64,000 nucleotides of DNA. Source: Sanderia malayensis (lineage: Eukaryota > Cnidaria > Scyphozoa > Semaeostomeae > Pelagiidae). Below the pieces are notes generated by a model. The model did not search any database. It was not told the origin of the DNA and saw only the letters and a program-made list of their open reading frames with translations. The position numbers were made by a program, and so were the translations under genes. Shown here piece by piece: positions 37,460 to 52,400 of the stretch; the first letter of the stretch is position 1, and every line of letters starts with the position of its first letter. The stretch is from positions 23,300 through 87,299 of the forward strand of contig RQOL01000961.1 in NCBI GenBank assembly GCA_013076295.1. Reading direction: 5' to 3'.

Positions 37460-40400
37460 TTATTGAAGAACTTTCAAAAACTCGTTGTATGCAAGTTGAC
37501 CTGTCATATTTTTATCGAAATATGACATTAAATGGTAGAATTCCTCCTCATTGAGTTCAACGGTAAATTTCCGTAGCATTTGCCTGGCTTCGATTGTAGA
37601 ACACATGCCGGTAGCAAATCTATCTGTGGCCTAAAAGTGATTGGTAAAATGACAGATGAATAACAGATATATAACCATAACGTGTGAAGACACATGTGCG
37701 ATTATTTCTCTCTGAGCGAGCATGAGATTAAACAAATCGATTGCTTGACCCCCCTTAGAAATCACGCTGTCCATTCATGCATAAGAGGGGTTGAAAGAAA
37801 TCCCGGGGGTAACAAGGGTGGAAGGGCTTGACGCCAATCCAATGTATCTACAGCAACCACAGTATCAGTATCGTACAACTATTACTATGCAACATGTACA
37901 AAGAATGTATGTTGAAATACACAGAATTTTTACCTTGAACGCGCGTCTGATTGCTTTCCAGTCACTATGCATTTCTCTTCGCATTCTTGACATCAGAGAG
38001 TTCAGAAACTCATTTTCTGTACGCATGCTTGGCTAAAATAAAAGTCAGGCAATATAAGATGCATTATTAGATGCAAAATTGGATGCACTATTGTTTGGAT
38101 TATTGCATATAATAGAACATCCACATAACGGACACTCATGGGAATCGATGATTTTGTTTGCTATAGAGAGGTGCCCCTTGTATGGAGGTTCTTGGTTTTT
38201 CAAAGAGATCACAAATTTCGAAAAATGTTGATGCAGAAATATTTGTCCCTTAGTTAGAGCTGTCTTCTGTATAGAATTGTCTGTTGATAGAGCTCCAGCT
38301 GATACAGCTTTGTACAAGCTCAAACGTGAATGTGAGCTGACATTAGATTAGATATTCTACAGTGCAGAAAACTAGCAATGTACCTTTATTGGTGATCGAG
38401 GCCTAGCGTCGTTAGTGTTATTGTTGGCATCAGGGGCATTGTTTCTAATGAAATCCATGTAATTCACCCTGTGGGGTAAAATTATTCAAATTATTAACAA
38501 CAATATGTCAAACTCGTAATCAGAAAAACTATCTTATTTCAAAGAAAGACGTATGCCCATGAGTTAAGCTGTCCCCTCAACCATCGAGACAGTGCCACAG
38601 GATTTGGACCAGTGATTTTTTTATCAATTCTTCATTCATCAATTTTCTATCAAACGTGTAACTTTGCTAATACTGAGTGTTAACAACAGGACCATTGAAG
38701 CGAGTGAAGCTCAGTGGCAATAAACGCAGGGAAATTAAAAATTGTTTCAAAACTAACCTTCCTCTATTGTCTATATCATACTTTCTAGCAAGTATTGTAG
38801 CTTCTTCATCGCTCAAAAGAACTTGAAAAGACCCCAGTATTGCTAAAAGAAGACAATTCTCAACATAAAACAACATCTTTCACCATAGAGAGAGGATATA
38901 CGGTCGGTGAAGCAAAAACTTCCAGCCAAGCCAACCGCCCTCCAAAAAATGGCGGACAAAACTCCACAGCTAGAACTCCACATTTTGAAATCAAAGTACA
39001 TTGATAAATTCAATTAAAATCTTCAAAGAAACATTCTGAAGTATCATGTTATGTTTATTTTACTGAATAGTTATGGCTGTTTTATTAATACTATTTGAAG
39101 AAATTATTATCCTTTATTTGTGTACGTTGATAAGCCCAAACATCTCTCAGAGGGTGTAGAGGCAAAAGGTGCACTCAATTCAAAATGTGCATCATAGATC
39201 CTCCTGCGCAGTAGCCTATATGTGTTACTGCGCGTGCACACCCACCATTAGGCCACACTAACCCTAACCCTAACCTTAACCCTAACCCTAACCCTAACCC
39301 TAGCCCTAAGCCTCATACCAGACACTGTGGATATCAATGCGCCATACATCCTCCTGCGCAGTAGCCTATATATGTTACTGCGCATGCACGCCCACCTTTC
39401 GGCCACACTAACCCTAACCCTAACCCCAACCCTAAGCCTCACACCAGACACTGTGGATATCAATGCGTCATAGATCCTCCTGCGCAGTAGTCTATATAAG
39501 TTACTGCGCATGCACGCCCACCTTTAGGCCACACAAACCCTAACCCTAACCCTAACCCTTGCCCTAAGCCTCACACCAGACACTGTGGATATCAATGCGT
39601 CATAGATCTTCCTGCGCAGTAGTCTATATAAGTTACTGCGCATGCACGCCCACCTTTCGGCCACACTAACCCTAACCCTAACCCCAACCCTAAGCCTCAC
39701 ACCAGACACTGTGGATATCAATGCGTCATAGATCCTCCTGCGCAGTAGTCTATATAAGTTACTGCGCATGCACGCCCACCTTTCGGCCACACTAACACTA
39801 ACCCTAACCCCAACCCTAAGCCTCACACCAGACACTGTGGATATCAATGCGCCATACATCCTCCTGCGCAGTAGCCTATATATGTTACTGCGCATGCACG
39901 CCCACCTTTCAGCCACACTAACCCTAACCCTAACCCCAACCCTAAGCCTCACACCAGACACTGTGGATATCAATGCGTCATAGATCCTCCTGCGCAGTAG
40001 TCTATATAAGTTACTGCGCATGCACGCCCACCTTTAGGCCACACAAACCCTAACCTTAACCCTAACCCTTGCCCTAAGCCTCACACCAGACACTGTGGAT
40101 ATCAATGCGTCATAGATCTTCCTGCGCAGTAGTCTATATAAGTTACTGCGCATGCACGCCCACCTTTCGGCCACACTAACCCTAACCCTAACCCTTGCCC
40201 TAAGCCTCACACCAGACACTGTGGATATCAATGCGTCATAGATCCTCCTGCGCAGTAGTCTATATAAGTTACTGCGCATGCACGCCCACCTTTCGGCCAC
40301 ACTAACACTAACCCTAACCCCAACCCTAAGCCTCACACCAGACACTGTGGATATCAATGCGCCATACATCCTCCTGCGCAGTAGCCTATATATGTTACTG

Positions 40401-43400
40401 CGCATGCACGCCCACCTTTCAGCCACACTAACCCTAACCCTAACCCCAACCCTAAGCCTCACACCAGACACTGTGGATATCAATGCGCCATACATCCTCC
40501 TGCGCAGTAGCCTATATATGTTACTGCGCATGCACGCCCACCTTTAGGCCACACAAACCCTAACCCTAACCCTAACCCTTGCCCTAAGCCTCACACCAGA
40601 CACTGTGGATATCAATGCGCCATACATCCTCCTGCGCAGTAGCCTATATATGTTACTGCGCATGCACGCCCACCTTTAGGCCACACAAACCCTAACCCTA
40701 ACCCTAACCCTAGCCCTAAGCCTCACACCAGACACTGTGGATATCAATGCGTCATACATCCTCCTGCGCAGTGGCCTATATATGTTACTGCGCATGCACG
40801 CCCACCTTTAGGCCACACAAACCCTAACCCTAACCCTAACCCTTGCCCTAAGCCTCACACCAGACACTGTGGATATCAATGCGTCATAGATCTTCCTGCG
40901 CAGTAGTCTATATAAGTTACTGCGCATGCACGCCCACCTTTCGGCCACACTAACCCTAACCCTAACCCCAACCCTAAGCCTCACACCAGACACTGTGGAT
41001 ATCAATGTGTCATAGATCCTCCTGCGCAGTAGTCTATATAAGCTACTGCGCATGCACGCCAACCTTTTGGCCACACTAACCCTAACCCTAGCCCTAACCC
41101 TAAGCCTCACACCGGGTACTGTGGATATCAATGCGTCATAGATCCTCCTGCGCAGTAGTCTATATAAGTTACTGCGCATGCACGCCAACCTTTTGGCCAC
41201 ACTAACCCTAACCCTAGCCCTAACCCTAAGCCTCACACCGGGTACTGTGGATATCAATGGTCTCACAAAGTGCACTCTGCTTGATAACTGTATTAGCTAT
41301 ATCTTGTATTAGGAACCGTGTTTTACCAGCTGGGGGTGTAGCTCAGTGGTAGAGCGCTCGCTTTGCATGCGAGAGGCCCGGGGTTCGAAACCCCGCACCT
41401 CCACTTTTGTTTTCTTTTGCAATTACATTCTAAATAATTTTTGAATTTTCTTCATTTTGTTAACAGCCTACCTTTAAATTGATTGTATGTTATTTCCCCA
41501 GTCTCCTGTAAATCAGCTTCTTTAAATGACTTTGCGAGTCCTTTATAATTCTTGAAATTCTGCGAAATAAAAAAATTTAATAAAAACTCAAATGAAGTTA
41601 TGTACCTAATTTTTTATTTTTAAATCTGTTTTATTTACATTTCAAATATAAAAGCAGGTTTACTCTTCATAATGATAATAGTATCACGTTTCTATTCAAC
41701 ATGCATCAATAAAATTAAAATAATAAAATAATTGATTTTTTTCACCTGGCTCTTGATTTCATTTTCGATTTCACCTGCGGATCTCCAAGTGTGCAATGGA
41801 GTCAAGGGTTTCTCTTGTGTTGTGACAGTTTTGTTCGACAAAAACTGCTACAAATAAAATACAATTATTTATAATATGTTTATTTTCCAGAAGGGATATT
41901 TTAGACTCAAACATGCTGAGTAATATATTGCATGAAGAATTTTTGTTATTTATTTTTCAAAATAAATAAAACATCAATGAATAATTTAGAGATAAAAAAG
42001 TGAGAACAACAGACTTGCCTGGTCGCTATAGGCCTCTTCATTTGGCAAATTCTCGTCGGAAAATTGTTGCATCGTTGGCGCAGTGATATTAACATTATTA
42101 CCGGCGAAGTACTTCAAGAAATCTCTGTAACTAATTGTACCGTCGTAGTTCTGATCAAATTTGTCCCAAAGTTTGTTGAAATGTTCCTTGTTCAACCTGA
42201 GTGTGTGCTCGCTTAGAACCTGGTACAAAACATCTTGCGGCACTCGACCACTCCTCTCTGGATCCGTGTCAGAAAAAGCCTGAATAGAAAATAGATACTT
42301 GAACCATTTTCAATGGAACAAATGGAATGTGGCGTACAAATGGTACATTAAATAATGGAGCAAATGATGTCTAGTGTATCTATGTTTACAACAGTGGAGA
42401 AACATCCTTGTGGTAGGTTGTTTGGGGGAAGATGGAGGCAAAGGATGCGTAGCAAACTTGTAAAAGTGGTCATAAATTTCCCAGGACTTTTATCCACTAT
42501 CGTTTCTAGCACAATCATCTCAACTTTAGAAGCAGGAGCATCAGTATAGTAACAGTAGTTGCAGTAACAGTTGCAGTAATACAAACAACAGCAGCATTCG
42601 TCGCAATATATCTAGTAATATCTTGCTTCAGTGATAGTAACTATAAATTGGCATCAATTCTGGTAGCCGCATTTATTAAATGAAATATCTAGGCTGTATC
42701 TAAAGACAAACCTTTAAGATTCTATTGCATCTAGCTTGAATCATGTCAGCCATCCTTTCTTCCATCACATCGTAGCTTGGCACCGCGGTTGCGAATTGTT
42801 TTGGTGAGCTTGTAGGATCCTTTCTCAACAGGTTCTCCATCCATCTATTACTGGCTTCAGCATCGGACTTTTGGAAACTCTCTATGAAACTCTCACAGTC
42901 TACGGTACCATTCGGCTGCACATTCAACTTGGTCAACAGATACTGTGTAAGCAAAGCAAAGATGATGGATATCAGACCATTAATAGCAAAGACTGGTAAC
43001 CCATACCTCATTGGGTCGCTGCAACAAGCACTGAAGTCGTGGGGTAAATTAACATGGCTTCTCTGAGGCTCTATTGAAAGTAGAATATAATTGCCATATG
43101 CAATGATGAATGATATAAACCTTAAATTGTCTGTCTGTGATCTTGAAGCAGAATGAATTGATAATCATGTGCAAATCATCTTTCTTGATGCAGCCACTGC
43201 CATTACTGTCAAATGCTCCAAATGCCTATTGTATAGTGAACATACAACGTATCAATGTTAAAGCCAGTAGAAGCAATCTAAATCAATTGGAATTACAAGC
43301 AAAGAAATTCAGAAATTCAAAGTCAAGCGAGACGTTTTTTATTTTATAAGAAACCTGGCTCCAGCCCTACTAGTAAGGGTTTCTTAAATTTTCTATTGTT

Positions 43401-46400
43401 TTCTATTGTTACGGAAAACAATAGAACAAAGAAATCTATTGTAATTTAGCACAAATTCTACTGGTAAGTTTCTTAAAAAAAACGTTTAGTCTATCATACA
43501 AGTTGTTCAAATCAAGCCAAATTCCGACAAAGTCTAGATATCAGGTTCACTGAAGTGGTATTAAGTCAAGTCTTTGAGCTGAAATAAACTAAAAGTCAGC
43601 TTTAAAAGGATAGTTTGTTTTCCTATTGCAAAAGAAGCTCGTTTGTTTACTCACATTTCTGATGCTGTTTTCATTTTGGGCCACTTTCTTCCTCAATTTG
43701 ACAATAGCTTCTTCCGGAGTAAGATCTTCCGCACTGTCAAATGTGACTCTACCAGGAAGACTGACAGGTGAATCGAGAGTTAGCTTGCTGTTTCCGGATA
43801 GCCTTGGGTCTTCAAATGCCGACAAGAAATGCTTATAAGATAGAGATTCGTTGTTTGCAAAACCGATCCTGAAAAGAAAGGAAAATGCTAATGAATAAAA
43901 ACAATGAAATAATCATGTAGAATAAATAACATAATGTAATAAATAACAAATTGATAATAATATTATATTTATTTATAACAAATACAATAAATGTAATAAA
44001 TATAGTAAATACAAAAATATAATAAATGCAATGAATATAATAAATATAATAAATGCAATAAATATGATAAATATAAATAGATAGCAATGAATAATAAAAG
44101 TATTAATATAGCAATAAAAGAAGTTCATAAATGTTTGATAATTGTTTTCTGAGTGCCATATATAATTTTAATCATGTAAATACAAGTATACACACGATTA
44201 CCAATTATGAAGAGCTGCATTTCTTACCTTGTTAGAAGATTCGTAAGTTCCTTGTCATTCATGTAGAAATGGTGCTCTTCCAAAACTCTCAGAAGTTCTT
44301 TCTTCGACACGACTCCGTTCTTATTGGCATCCACTTGCTCAAATGCTTTACGAAAGCTGGCATAATTGTCCCTGAACTTGTCCCTGAAAGTAGGAAATAT
44401 CATTTTAGAATGGCCGGCGGCTCTATAGGTCCAAGCAATATGAGAGGTTGGATCAATGATTAGCCGGGGTTCTCTTGTGAGTTCAAGTAGGGTTTAAGTA
44501 TACCTGAGTTGTTTTTCAACGTCCAATGCAGACATAAATGCAGTTGTATTGGCTTGGTTTATTGTTGCTCTTTCGTGTTTCATCTGTCAAAGAGAAGACA
44601 AAAAATATAAACAAATAGTTTTATTTTTCTTCATTTCATTTCGTTCATTTAATTTAATTATATTTTTTATCTATTTTAGAAATTACTTACCTACTTTGCT
44701 CACTGTAAAACTCCTGTGTTCTTAATAATCCCTTCATTTATATTTATTCCTCACCACACTCATTATTTTATTGTTGTAATTTATATAATTTTATTTCTGT
44801 CGACAAAACCCCTCACCTTTTGACTTTGAAAGTGCCTGTATATTTCGTCTTCACTTTCCTTTGTAATCTTATTGCTAACACCATTGACATCACCAGGGGC
44901 GAATTCCACTCCAAGCCGACGTAAAAATTCATCATGATCAACATAACCATTTTTATCAATATCGTACCTGGCAAATAGAAATAAAAAATTTATGCATACA
45001 AGGTTGAAAGCAAAAATACTATACAAAAAAAATAAAATTAAAAACAAAAAACATCTGCTCCAGGAGAGGCTCGAACTCTCGACCTTCGCATTTCTCCGTC
45101 AATACTGACTTATAAGTACGACGCGCTAACCGACTGTGCCACTGGAGCTGTTTTGAAACGGGCATACAATCTGATGTCTTTGCGGTATATATGAAAGTTT
45201 CACTGAACGATTTCAAAAGATTTTGCAAAGAGCTTCGAAAATCAAAATTTTTCACTTACATTCTCCATAACTTTCTGAACTCTTTCAAATCGACAAATAT
45301 GTTAAAACGATGCAGTATAGATCGAAGCTCTGCTTTGGTGACTATACTGTTGCCATCTTTATCGAATGCTCTGAACGCAGTGGAAATATCGTGCCATTGG
45401 TCAGTTGCTTTTTTCTTCAAGCACGTATTCGCTTCTTTGGCTGACAAGCTGGGCAGTGCTGGCGTTGAATTCACACTAGTTCAAAAATTAAAAGAGATAA
45501 GCAATACTATATATCAATAAAGTAACGTTAAGCAATACACTCTTTTCTTTTTATAAGAATACACTTTCTAGGTTCTTAAATGAACAGGAATGAATGAAAA
45601 TAAACAGGAATTTTCTATTAATTATTTTGCTATAAAGCTTTCTTTCTTATTTCAGTTAATCTCTATTCATTCAGTAGTTTGGAAATAGCCAATATATATA
45701 GTAGCTAGTATTGAAACACTCAAAATGCTTCCAATTTAATAGACTATATTATATATATACTTTCATATTATCGTAATACAGTCAACTCTGTCTAATTCGA
45801 GCACCCTAGGGAAGCATGAAAATATTCGAATTACAAAATGTTCGAATCATAGAGGTCTATTTTATAAGAATTGGTTCATTAGTGATCCTTGAAGGGAGAG
45901 AGAATTTCGCTTGAATTAGATAGAGTTCGAATTACACGAGTTTGAATTATGCCGATTTGACTGTACTTTCTCATAATATATATACCATTATTCAATACAC
46001 CCTTACAAAATTAACGAGTACAACAAAGTGAAGATAACTTACTTCTGGTCAGAGAATAGCCATGGGTGACCTTTCTGGAAATTCTCATTCTGTTGAAATC
46101 TTTTGATGAATTCTTTGTAACTGATCGTTCCGTTTTTTGCGATGTTCAACTTTTCGGTCATGAGTCGATCGAATTCTGCATCGTTTATTGGTATCATGAA
46201 CATGTCGAGTAATCTGCGGAACTCTGGTCTGGTGATGTGGGCATCGTGGTTGGAATCCACTGAGTAGAACGCTTGTCGAAGTGACTGGAAAAACAAGCAA
46301 TTAATGTAAATGCATTAAGAAAATATGTAAATAAAATAATAAATAATAAATATAATAATCGTAGAGGTAAAGATGAAACGTTTGCTAACTTGAAAGCTTT

Positions 46401-49400
46401 CGTGAATCTTCTTTCGCATAATGACCTCGACTTCTTCAGCATTCATTGACTCTGATCTTTCTATAATTTTATTAAATCTATTGCAACAATAAGAGAAACA
46501 ACAACAGTTAAAAGCACATTCAAGGGTACACTCTGATCTAAGACACCGCACAAGGTGGCTTACCACCAAGCATTGAGCATTTACTGTCAATCAATCTCTC
46601 TTTGATCATCAAAGCTTCTTACCTAAACTTCTCAGGCATAGAAAGATCAATGTGATAATCATATATTTAGTAACCTGTGATTGTCCAAATGCATGGTTTT
46701 GCCGCCTTCGCCAAACCTTTCTATGTCTTCAAATCTCTCCAGGAAATCGCTGTATGAGAGCTTGCCTTTAAAAAAACCGATCCTGAAAAATAACCAGATG
46801 AGTATATGCTTACAGCTTAATTAGCATGCTATAGAATGTCAATACCAATACGACTTACAATATTGGATAAAAGTCCTAGGACAGGGACTTTTATCCACTA
46901 ACTATATTGGCAAACTTTGTACGCTTCACCCCCCTCCTCCATAGACAATGTTGTTTCTAGAGACAGCCTTGTGCCACATCAACAAAGTTTCTTTTGCATG
47001 GCGACAACAAGGGGGTTTGATGGGGGAACAATATTGTTTTGGGAGACATGTGAGGTGAATAAGACGCACAGTAATGTAGTTTACAAGTTAATAGCAATTG
47101 TTTCGCGTTTTTAAAAGTATCCCAAGGATTTTTGTACACTATTAGATACAAAACATCCACACCAATACATGTACTTCTTACCTCTTGGTCAACTCTTTAT
47201 ATTGGTCATCGTGCATGAGCAAGCCCAAATTCTCCAAAGTCTAAAAAAATACAAACGAAATGAGTGAGGAACAGACATCTCACGCGTACTCAAACACTAA
47301 AGTGAGCCAGATATGGACCAGTAATCAATCCAGCAAAGCTACTCAGATCAATACTTCAATTATAAAACAGCATACCATTCGAAATTCCTTTTTCGATAGC
47401 TTGCCATCACCGTCGTAATCATACTGTAGGAAGGTCTTTCTGAAGTCAGACGACTTGCGAGAGATGTGATCCTGCATTGCAATAAAACAACACCCTGGTT
47501 TTTTAATAGCCACACGTGAAAAGCTATGAGTGTCATTCCCTGTGACGGGGGGCTGCAAAGAAGGGGCAACTTGTTCTTCTTACCCGTAAAACTTTGATGA
47601 CCTCTTTTGCGTCCATCTGAGTTGTCCTGCTGAAGGCATTTTTGCTCGCAACCTGCAACCTGCAAGTAAAGATAACATGCATGAGAATGAGAAAGACCAC
47701 GCACTGTGTCATACCGATGGACATTAGTAGATTGTATTTTGGGCAGTAGCATTTCATTACTCGCACTTAAGACAGAGACTCAAACACACAGAGATGTCAA
47801 AGCCAGAAGCGACATTAGGTCGTGCGAGGAATATTTAAAAAAAGTGCCCCTTTATTCCAAATGTGCCCCCTAACTTTGAAATGCTTCCGACGTTCTTGTC
47901 TGACAGCAATCGTTGTAAAAGGCACAGAATTTGCTATCGTATATCATGCATGGCTCTACGAAGAATGTTATAGGCATACGCCATTAAGGAGTGTACCTAT
48001 AACATTGAATGTACCTTAGCATTTGATCATCCTTCATAAGTTGAATCTTTTCTTCACTCTCATCGGTGATTCGTGAACTTATCCCACTAATGTCACCAGA
48101 GGTAATGTCCACTCCCTGATTCAAAGATAAAAAGAAGCACGTTACACCTAGCTAACATAGTTAATTCTGTCAGATATGTTAGTTTTGTTAACGAATTGAG
48201 CTTCCAGAAGTTTAAGAACTGGAATTGGAAAGTTGCTTAGAATGTTTGAGTACTGCTCTGAAAAACTCAGTGGAGTGGTGGTCAGTCTTCTGAAAAATAT
48301 CTATGATGCAAATACGCACCATTGCAAAATTGCATAACTCGACAGGGTCTAATTTCGTTTTAAAATTTGGAGGCTCGCGGATTAACCAGAAGTCATATAC
48401 AGTACTGTTGGAAGTACTATTGGAAGTTTCGCTTCCTTGTCCAAAATCACTCGGATTACTGACAAGGAAGGATGAAACATTCTCGGAACCAATTTAAAAC
48501 AATGGATTTTCGTGCAAGGCGGTTGATAAGGAAATAGGTAAGTTGAATAAAGATTGAATACTAAACAATAGGCTTGAAGATGATAAATAAGCTCAAACGC
48601 GTAAAGCAATGACATAAAAGAAAAAGAGTTTTGAAATAAGTCATGCGGACGTCATCTGCATACACAAAGAACACAAGGAGATGATGAAACAATGAAATCA
48701 TCAACCCACGCATGAAAGATCATTTATTTTGACCTTCAAATATTTCAGAAACAAAGTGAAACTGGAGGAAAAAGAAATTTGAATCCACCACACAGGAAAA
48801 CAAACCAAAGACTACTGTAACAAAATGGCCTACTGTATATACAGCTTTCAAATACCCGTGCAGCTACGCCACGCATTAGGAGTGGTGAACATTGGCATTG
48901 GCTTGGTGGCATTTATTGGTAACCTGCTGGCATTTTCCATCGTATCCAGAAACAAACATCTTCGCAATCGCTCCAATGTGTCGCTATTATCGTTGTCTGC
49001 GACTGATTTGCTGGTTGGCCTAGTCGTTGAGCCGTTGACTATCATGGCGTGTTTCACAACGGTGAGTTACAACAGTGAAGACGGCAAATGTACAGCACTG
49101 AACACCGTACGTCGCTACATGTCCACGGTGCTGATGGGAGCATCGATCAGTTCAATCGCTTTCGTCAGCTACGACCGCTACGTACGTTTATCAAAGACAG
49201 TGAATTACAAGCAAAACATGTCCAAAACTAAAGTCGCCGTCTTGCTCGTCATCTGCTGGCTGTTCCCAATCGTGCTACCGTTTTCACGCTTCACAAGCGA
49301 ATCCATATACAAAGCCATCATCATCACGTACGTATTGCTGATCATCGTGGTCATGATTGCGTGCTACGTCATGATCATTCGCATTGTCAAGCGCAGTAAA

Positions 49401-52400
49401 AACACCCTCACAACCAACATCAATCTTTCCGTGACGCAGAGGACGGCAATGAGAGCGCACATCAGAGCAGCGAAAATGATCATCGTGGTCGTACTATGCT
49501 TACTGGTCACTATCGGTCCGATTTCCATCTACCACGGCATCACTGCGATCAATGGTCTTTCCAGCAATGCCGTAGCAATTTCAAGACACACGGATGAGAT
49601 ATGCTATGCCGTACTCATGACAATAGGTCTGCTGAACTCTGCTATCAATCCGCTGATCTATTATTTCAGAATACCCGAGTTCAGGTCGACGTTGAAGAAG
49701 CTGGCAAAGCGATGCGCACCTACGTGTTGCGCACGCAAAGCAAGAAGGCATTACGCAACACACAGCGGAGAAAGTGGGAGCACGTCACTTTGAATTACAA
49801 CTGCATGCGTTTGTATGTAATAATTACGAATTAGTTACATTAATTATGTTAATTAAATGATCAACTATCGTAGTTAGCTAGTGTTAGAGCAACTCCACTA
49901 GCTCCCAACAAACCCCTCGTGAATCAAAAACAGGTCCAAAACGACTTGGTGATTTTACTATTAAAGTCAAAGGGTGCCCTAGTAAATGCATTTTTTTTGA
50001 TAGAAACACGAGTTTTTATTAAGTAGTATTTGAAACACCGAATAAGGGAACTCGGTAGCCTCGTTACAAGGTGTGCATTCACTGCTCTAGCCTCGTTAAA
50101 TCCGCCGCGTACCATTCTGTAATATGTAGATGTCATAATTGATAATATGTAGATGTCAAGCGGGGCAGGCTCAATCCAGTGCATTGAACCTGTCTAGTAG
50201 TCCCTAGTTCCTACGTTGGTGAAATTTAACAGGACTTACCAGTTGCTTCATGAATTCGTCATACTGTATCATGCCATCAGAGTTGATATCGCATCGTGCC
50301 CATAAACTGGAAACAATGCATACTATTAGATAGGTGTATAGCACTATTTTCAAAGCAATGCACTCTTAGAGTCTTGCTGTAAGTACATAAGTTATATTAT
50401 GAGTTGCATACATTAAAATTTATAGATTTTAAATGTAGTCGCAGGTCCGGATCAGGGAAATCTGTCTTATTTTTACCTGCGTTAACAAATATTTTATGTT
50501 CATTATGATGTTTGACATTAATTTCACGTTGAATAATAAAAAAGGAAAGTCTATTTTTGAACGCACTTACGTCAGTGTCTTGTGTAGAATACGGAGCATG
50601 GAATGGGAACCTTGGAATTGAGAAAGAGGGGAATCTACATAAGCTGCCACCGGACGTCGTGACGTGATCAAGCAACACTTACTCTTTGAAATGATGCTCA
50701 GATATTTGCAAATGAAAACGATAGAGCAGGGTTTTGAGCTCTTTCGCTGATATAAAACCATCGCTATTTTCGTCGACTTTGGTAAACGCCTTTGCAATAC
50801 TCTTCCAATTGTCCATGATTTTCGTGCGTAAAATATCCTCTGCCTACAAAATATTCACTTTACTTGTAAGTTCAAGGCCGATTCCACGATTACTACCAGT
50901 AACAAAACGAGATGTTGCTGAAGCCGTTTCGGGAGTAGGTACGCTAACAAAATCTCTCAATATTTTGGGACAATAATTGGAAGATTCTTGATCGGATTGG
51001 AAGGAAATGAGGAACCAAAGCAAACTCGGGAAAAAGAAGCTTTCGGTCTGAACTCGATTCACGTGGAGGTGAGGGCCAGGGGCCAGGGCTAATAAACGCA
51101 AAGAAGAAAATAGACTTCACTCATCCACGATCCTCGGCGTACCGGGCCTCTTTAGCGCAGGCTGACCTTCAACAGGTCCATTGGTGGATTCGAGCCGCAA
51201 CCTCGTGGGAGGCAAGCGTGATGACTAAACACACCACCACGGGAGTTGAGTTGATAAGAGTAGTCATAACTGAGATTCTAGAATAGCACGTTTTGGTATC
51301 AGCGTAATATGACAGTTAAATTTGTTTATTGATCATTATTTAATCAAGTTTACTTAGTATGATACTCGAATAATATACGCGAAACGCCCAAAAATTTTAC
51401 GCAGTGAAATCGTCTTGGAATAATGCAATTCGCTGTAAACTGAACGAAAGAGCCAGCCTCGAAACAAAGCAAACATCTGCTCCCTTGACTTGACTCACTT
51501 CGGAGCCAAGTCAGACATTAGCAGGAAACCCTTTGTGGTGCAATGGAAGTTGTGGCATTTCTTATAAGGTAAGTTGACGTTTGCTCGCGTAATCATGCCC
51601 CCATGTTCTTAAACAAACGAAATGAGGTCACTGCAACAGGCTGCAGAAGGAAATTAACTTTGTTTGTAAATTGCTGTGTTAACACATGATGGATTCATAA
51701 CGCCAAGATACGATACGACAAATACACAAATACACATATACCGACCCGTTGTCTATCCACTGCTGGCATCGGAATTGCCTGGTTGACTTTGCGTTCATTG
51801 CTCAGCCAAGGATGAGCACCCTGTAATCAAACACGTGTAGCATTATGAGAAGCGCTGCACAGATAAGATGGTAAAGGACTGGCAGATACAAACCCTTGGG
51901 ACCCTCGTAAAAATGCTACCGATCCGTAAATTCTTCATTTCATTGACAATATTCAAACCACTAATGTCACTCAATTTTGTCGATGTTGCATACCTACGTC
52001 TGTCTCCAAAAACAACATTATTTGGGAGACAGATGAATAGAAAAATTATTAATAGCTCTTACCTGTCCTTCTCTCGTCTCGAAAGTATTAAGAAACTGGT
52101 GATACGATATGTATCCATTACCATCAGGGTCCACCCTGCGCATCACCTCCTTGAACTGTTCGCTTGTTATTTGAAACGGGAAGGTTTTCAAGACTTTTCG
52201 GAACTCTTTTCGATTGACACGCCCATCTTTGTCCTGAAAAACGTACGACATACAGTAAAAATAACCTCGTGCGCTGTAGAACTAACTGTAAATGACCGAT
52301 TAAATATTCTGGGCGCTTACTAAAGAATCGAAACCTTACTATGGGCGCTTGTTACATTACATTGACTTCAAATATACATTGACGTATATTTGAAGGTAGG

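Noticed and set aside
39240..41240. True chromosome end
   Set aside because: The CCCTAA runs are short, regularly interrupted and lie inside an intron with conserved exons on both sides.
39190..41260. CRISPR array
   Set aside because: Eukaryotic satellite: whole units are near-identical with no unique spacers and no cas genes.
39248..41275. Long arginine-rich and threonine-rich ORFs on both strands
   Set aside because: They are translations of the satellite repeat; unit length is a multiple of three, so frames stay open by chance.
51186..51243. Functional tRNA gene
   Set aside because: A and B box-like sequences exist, but the acceptor stem does not pair, so I list it only as a tRNA-like repeat.
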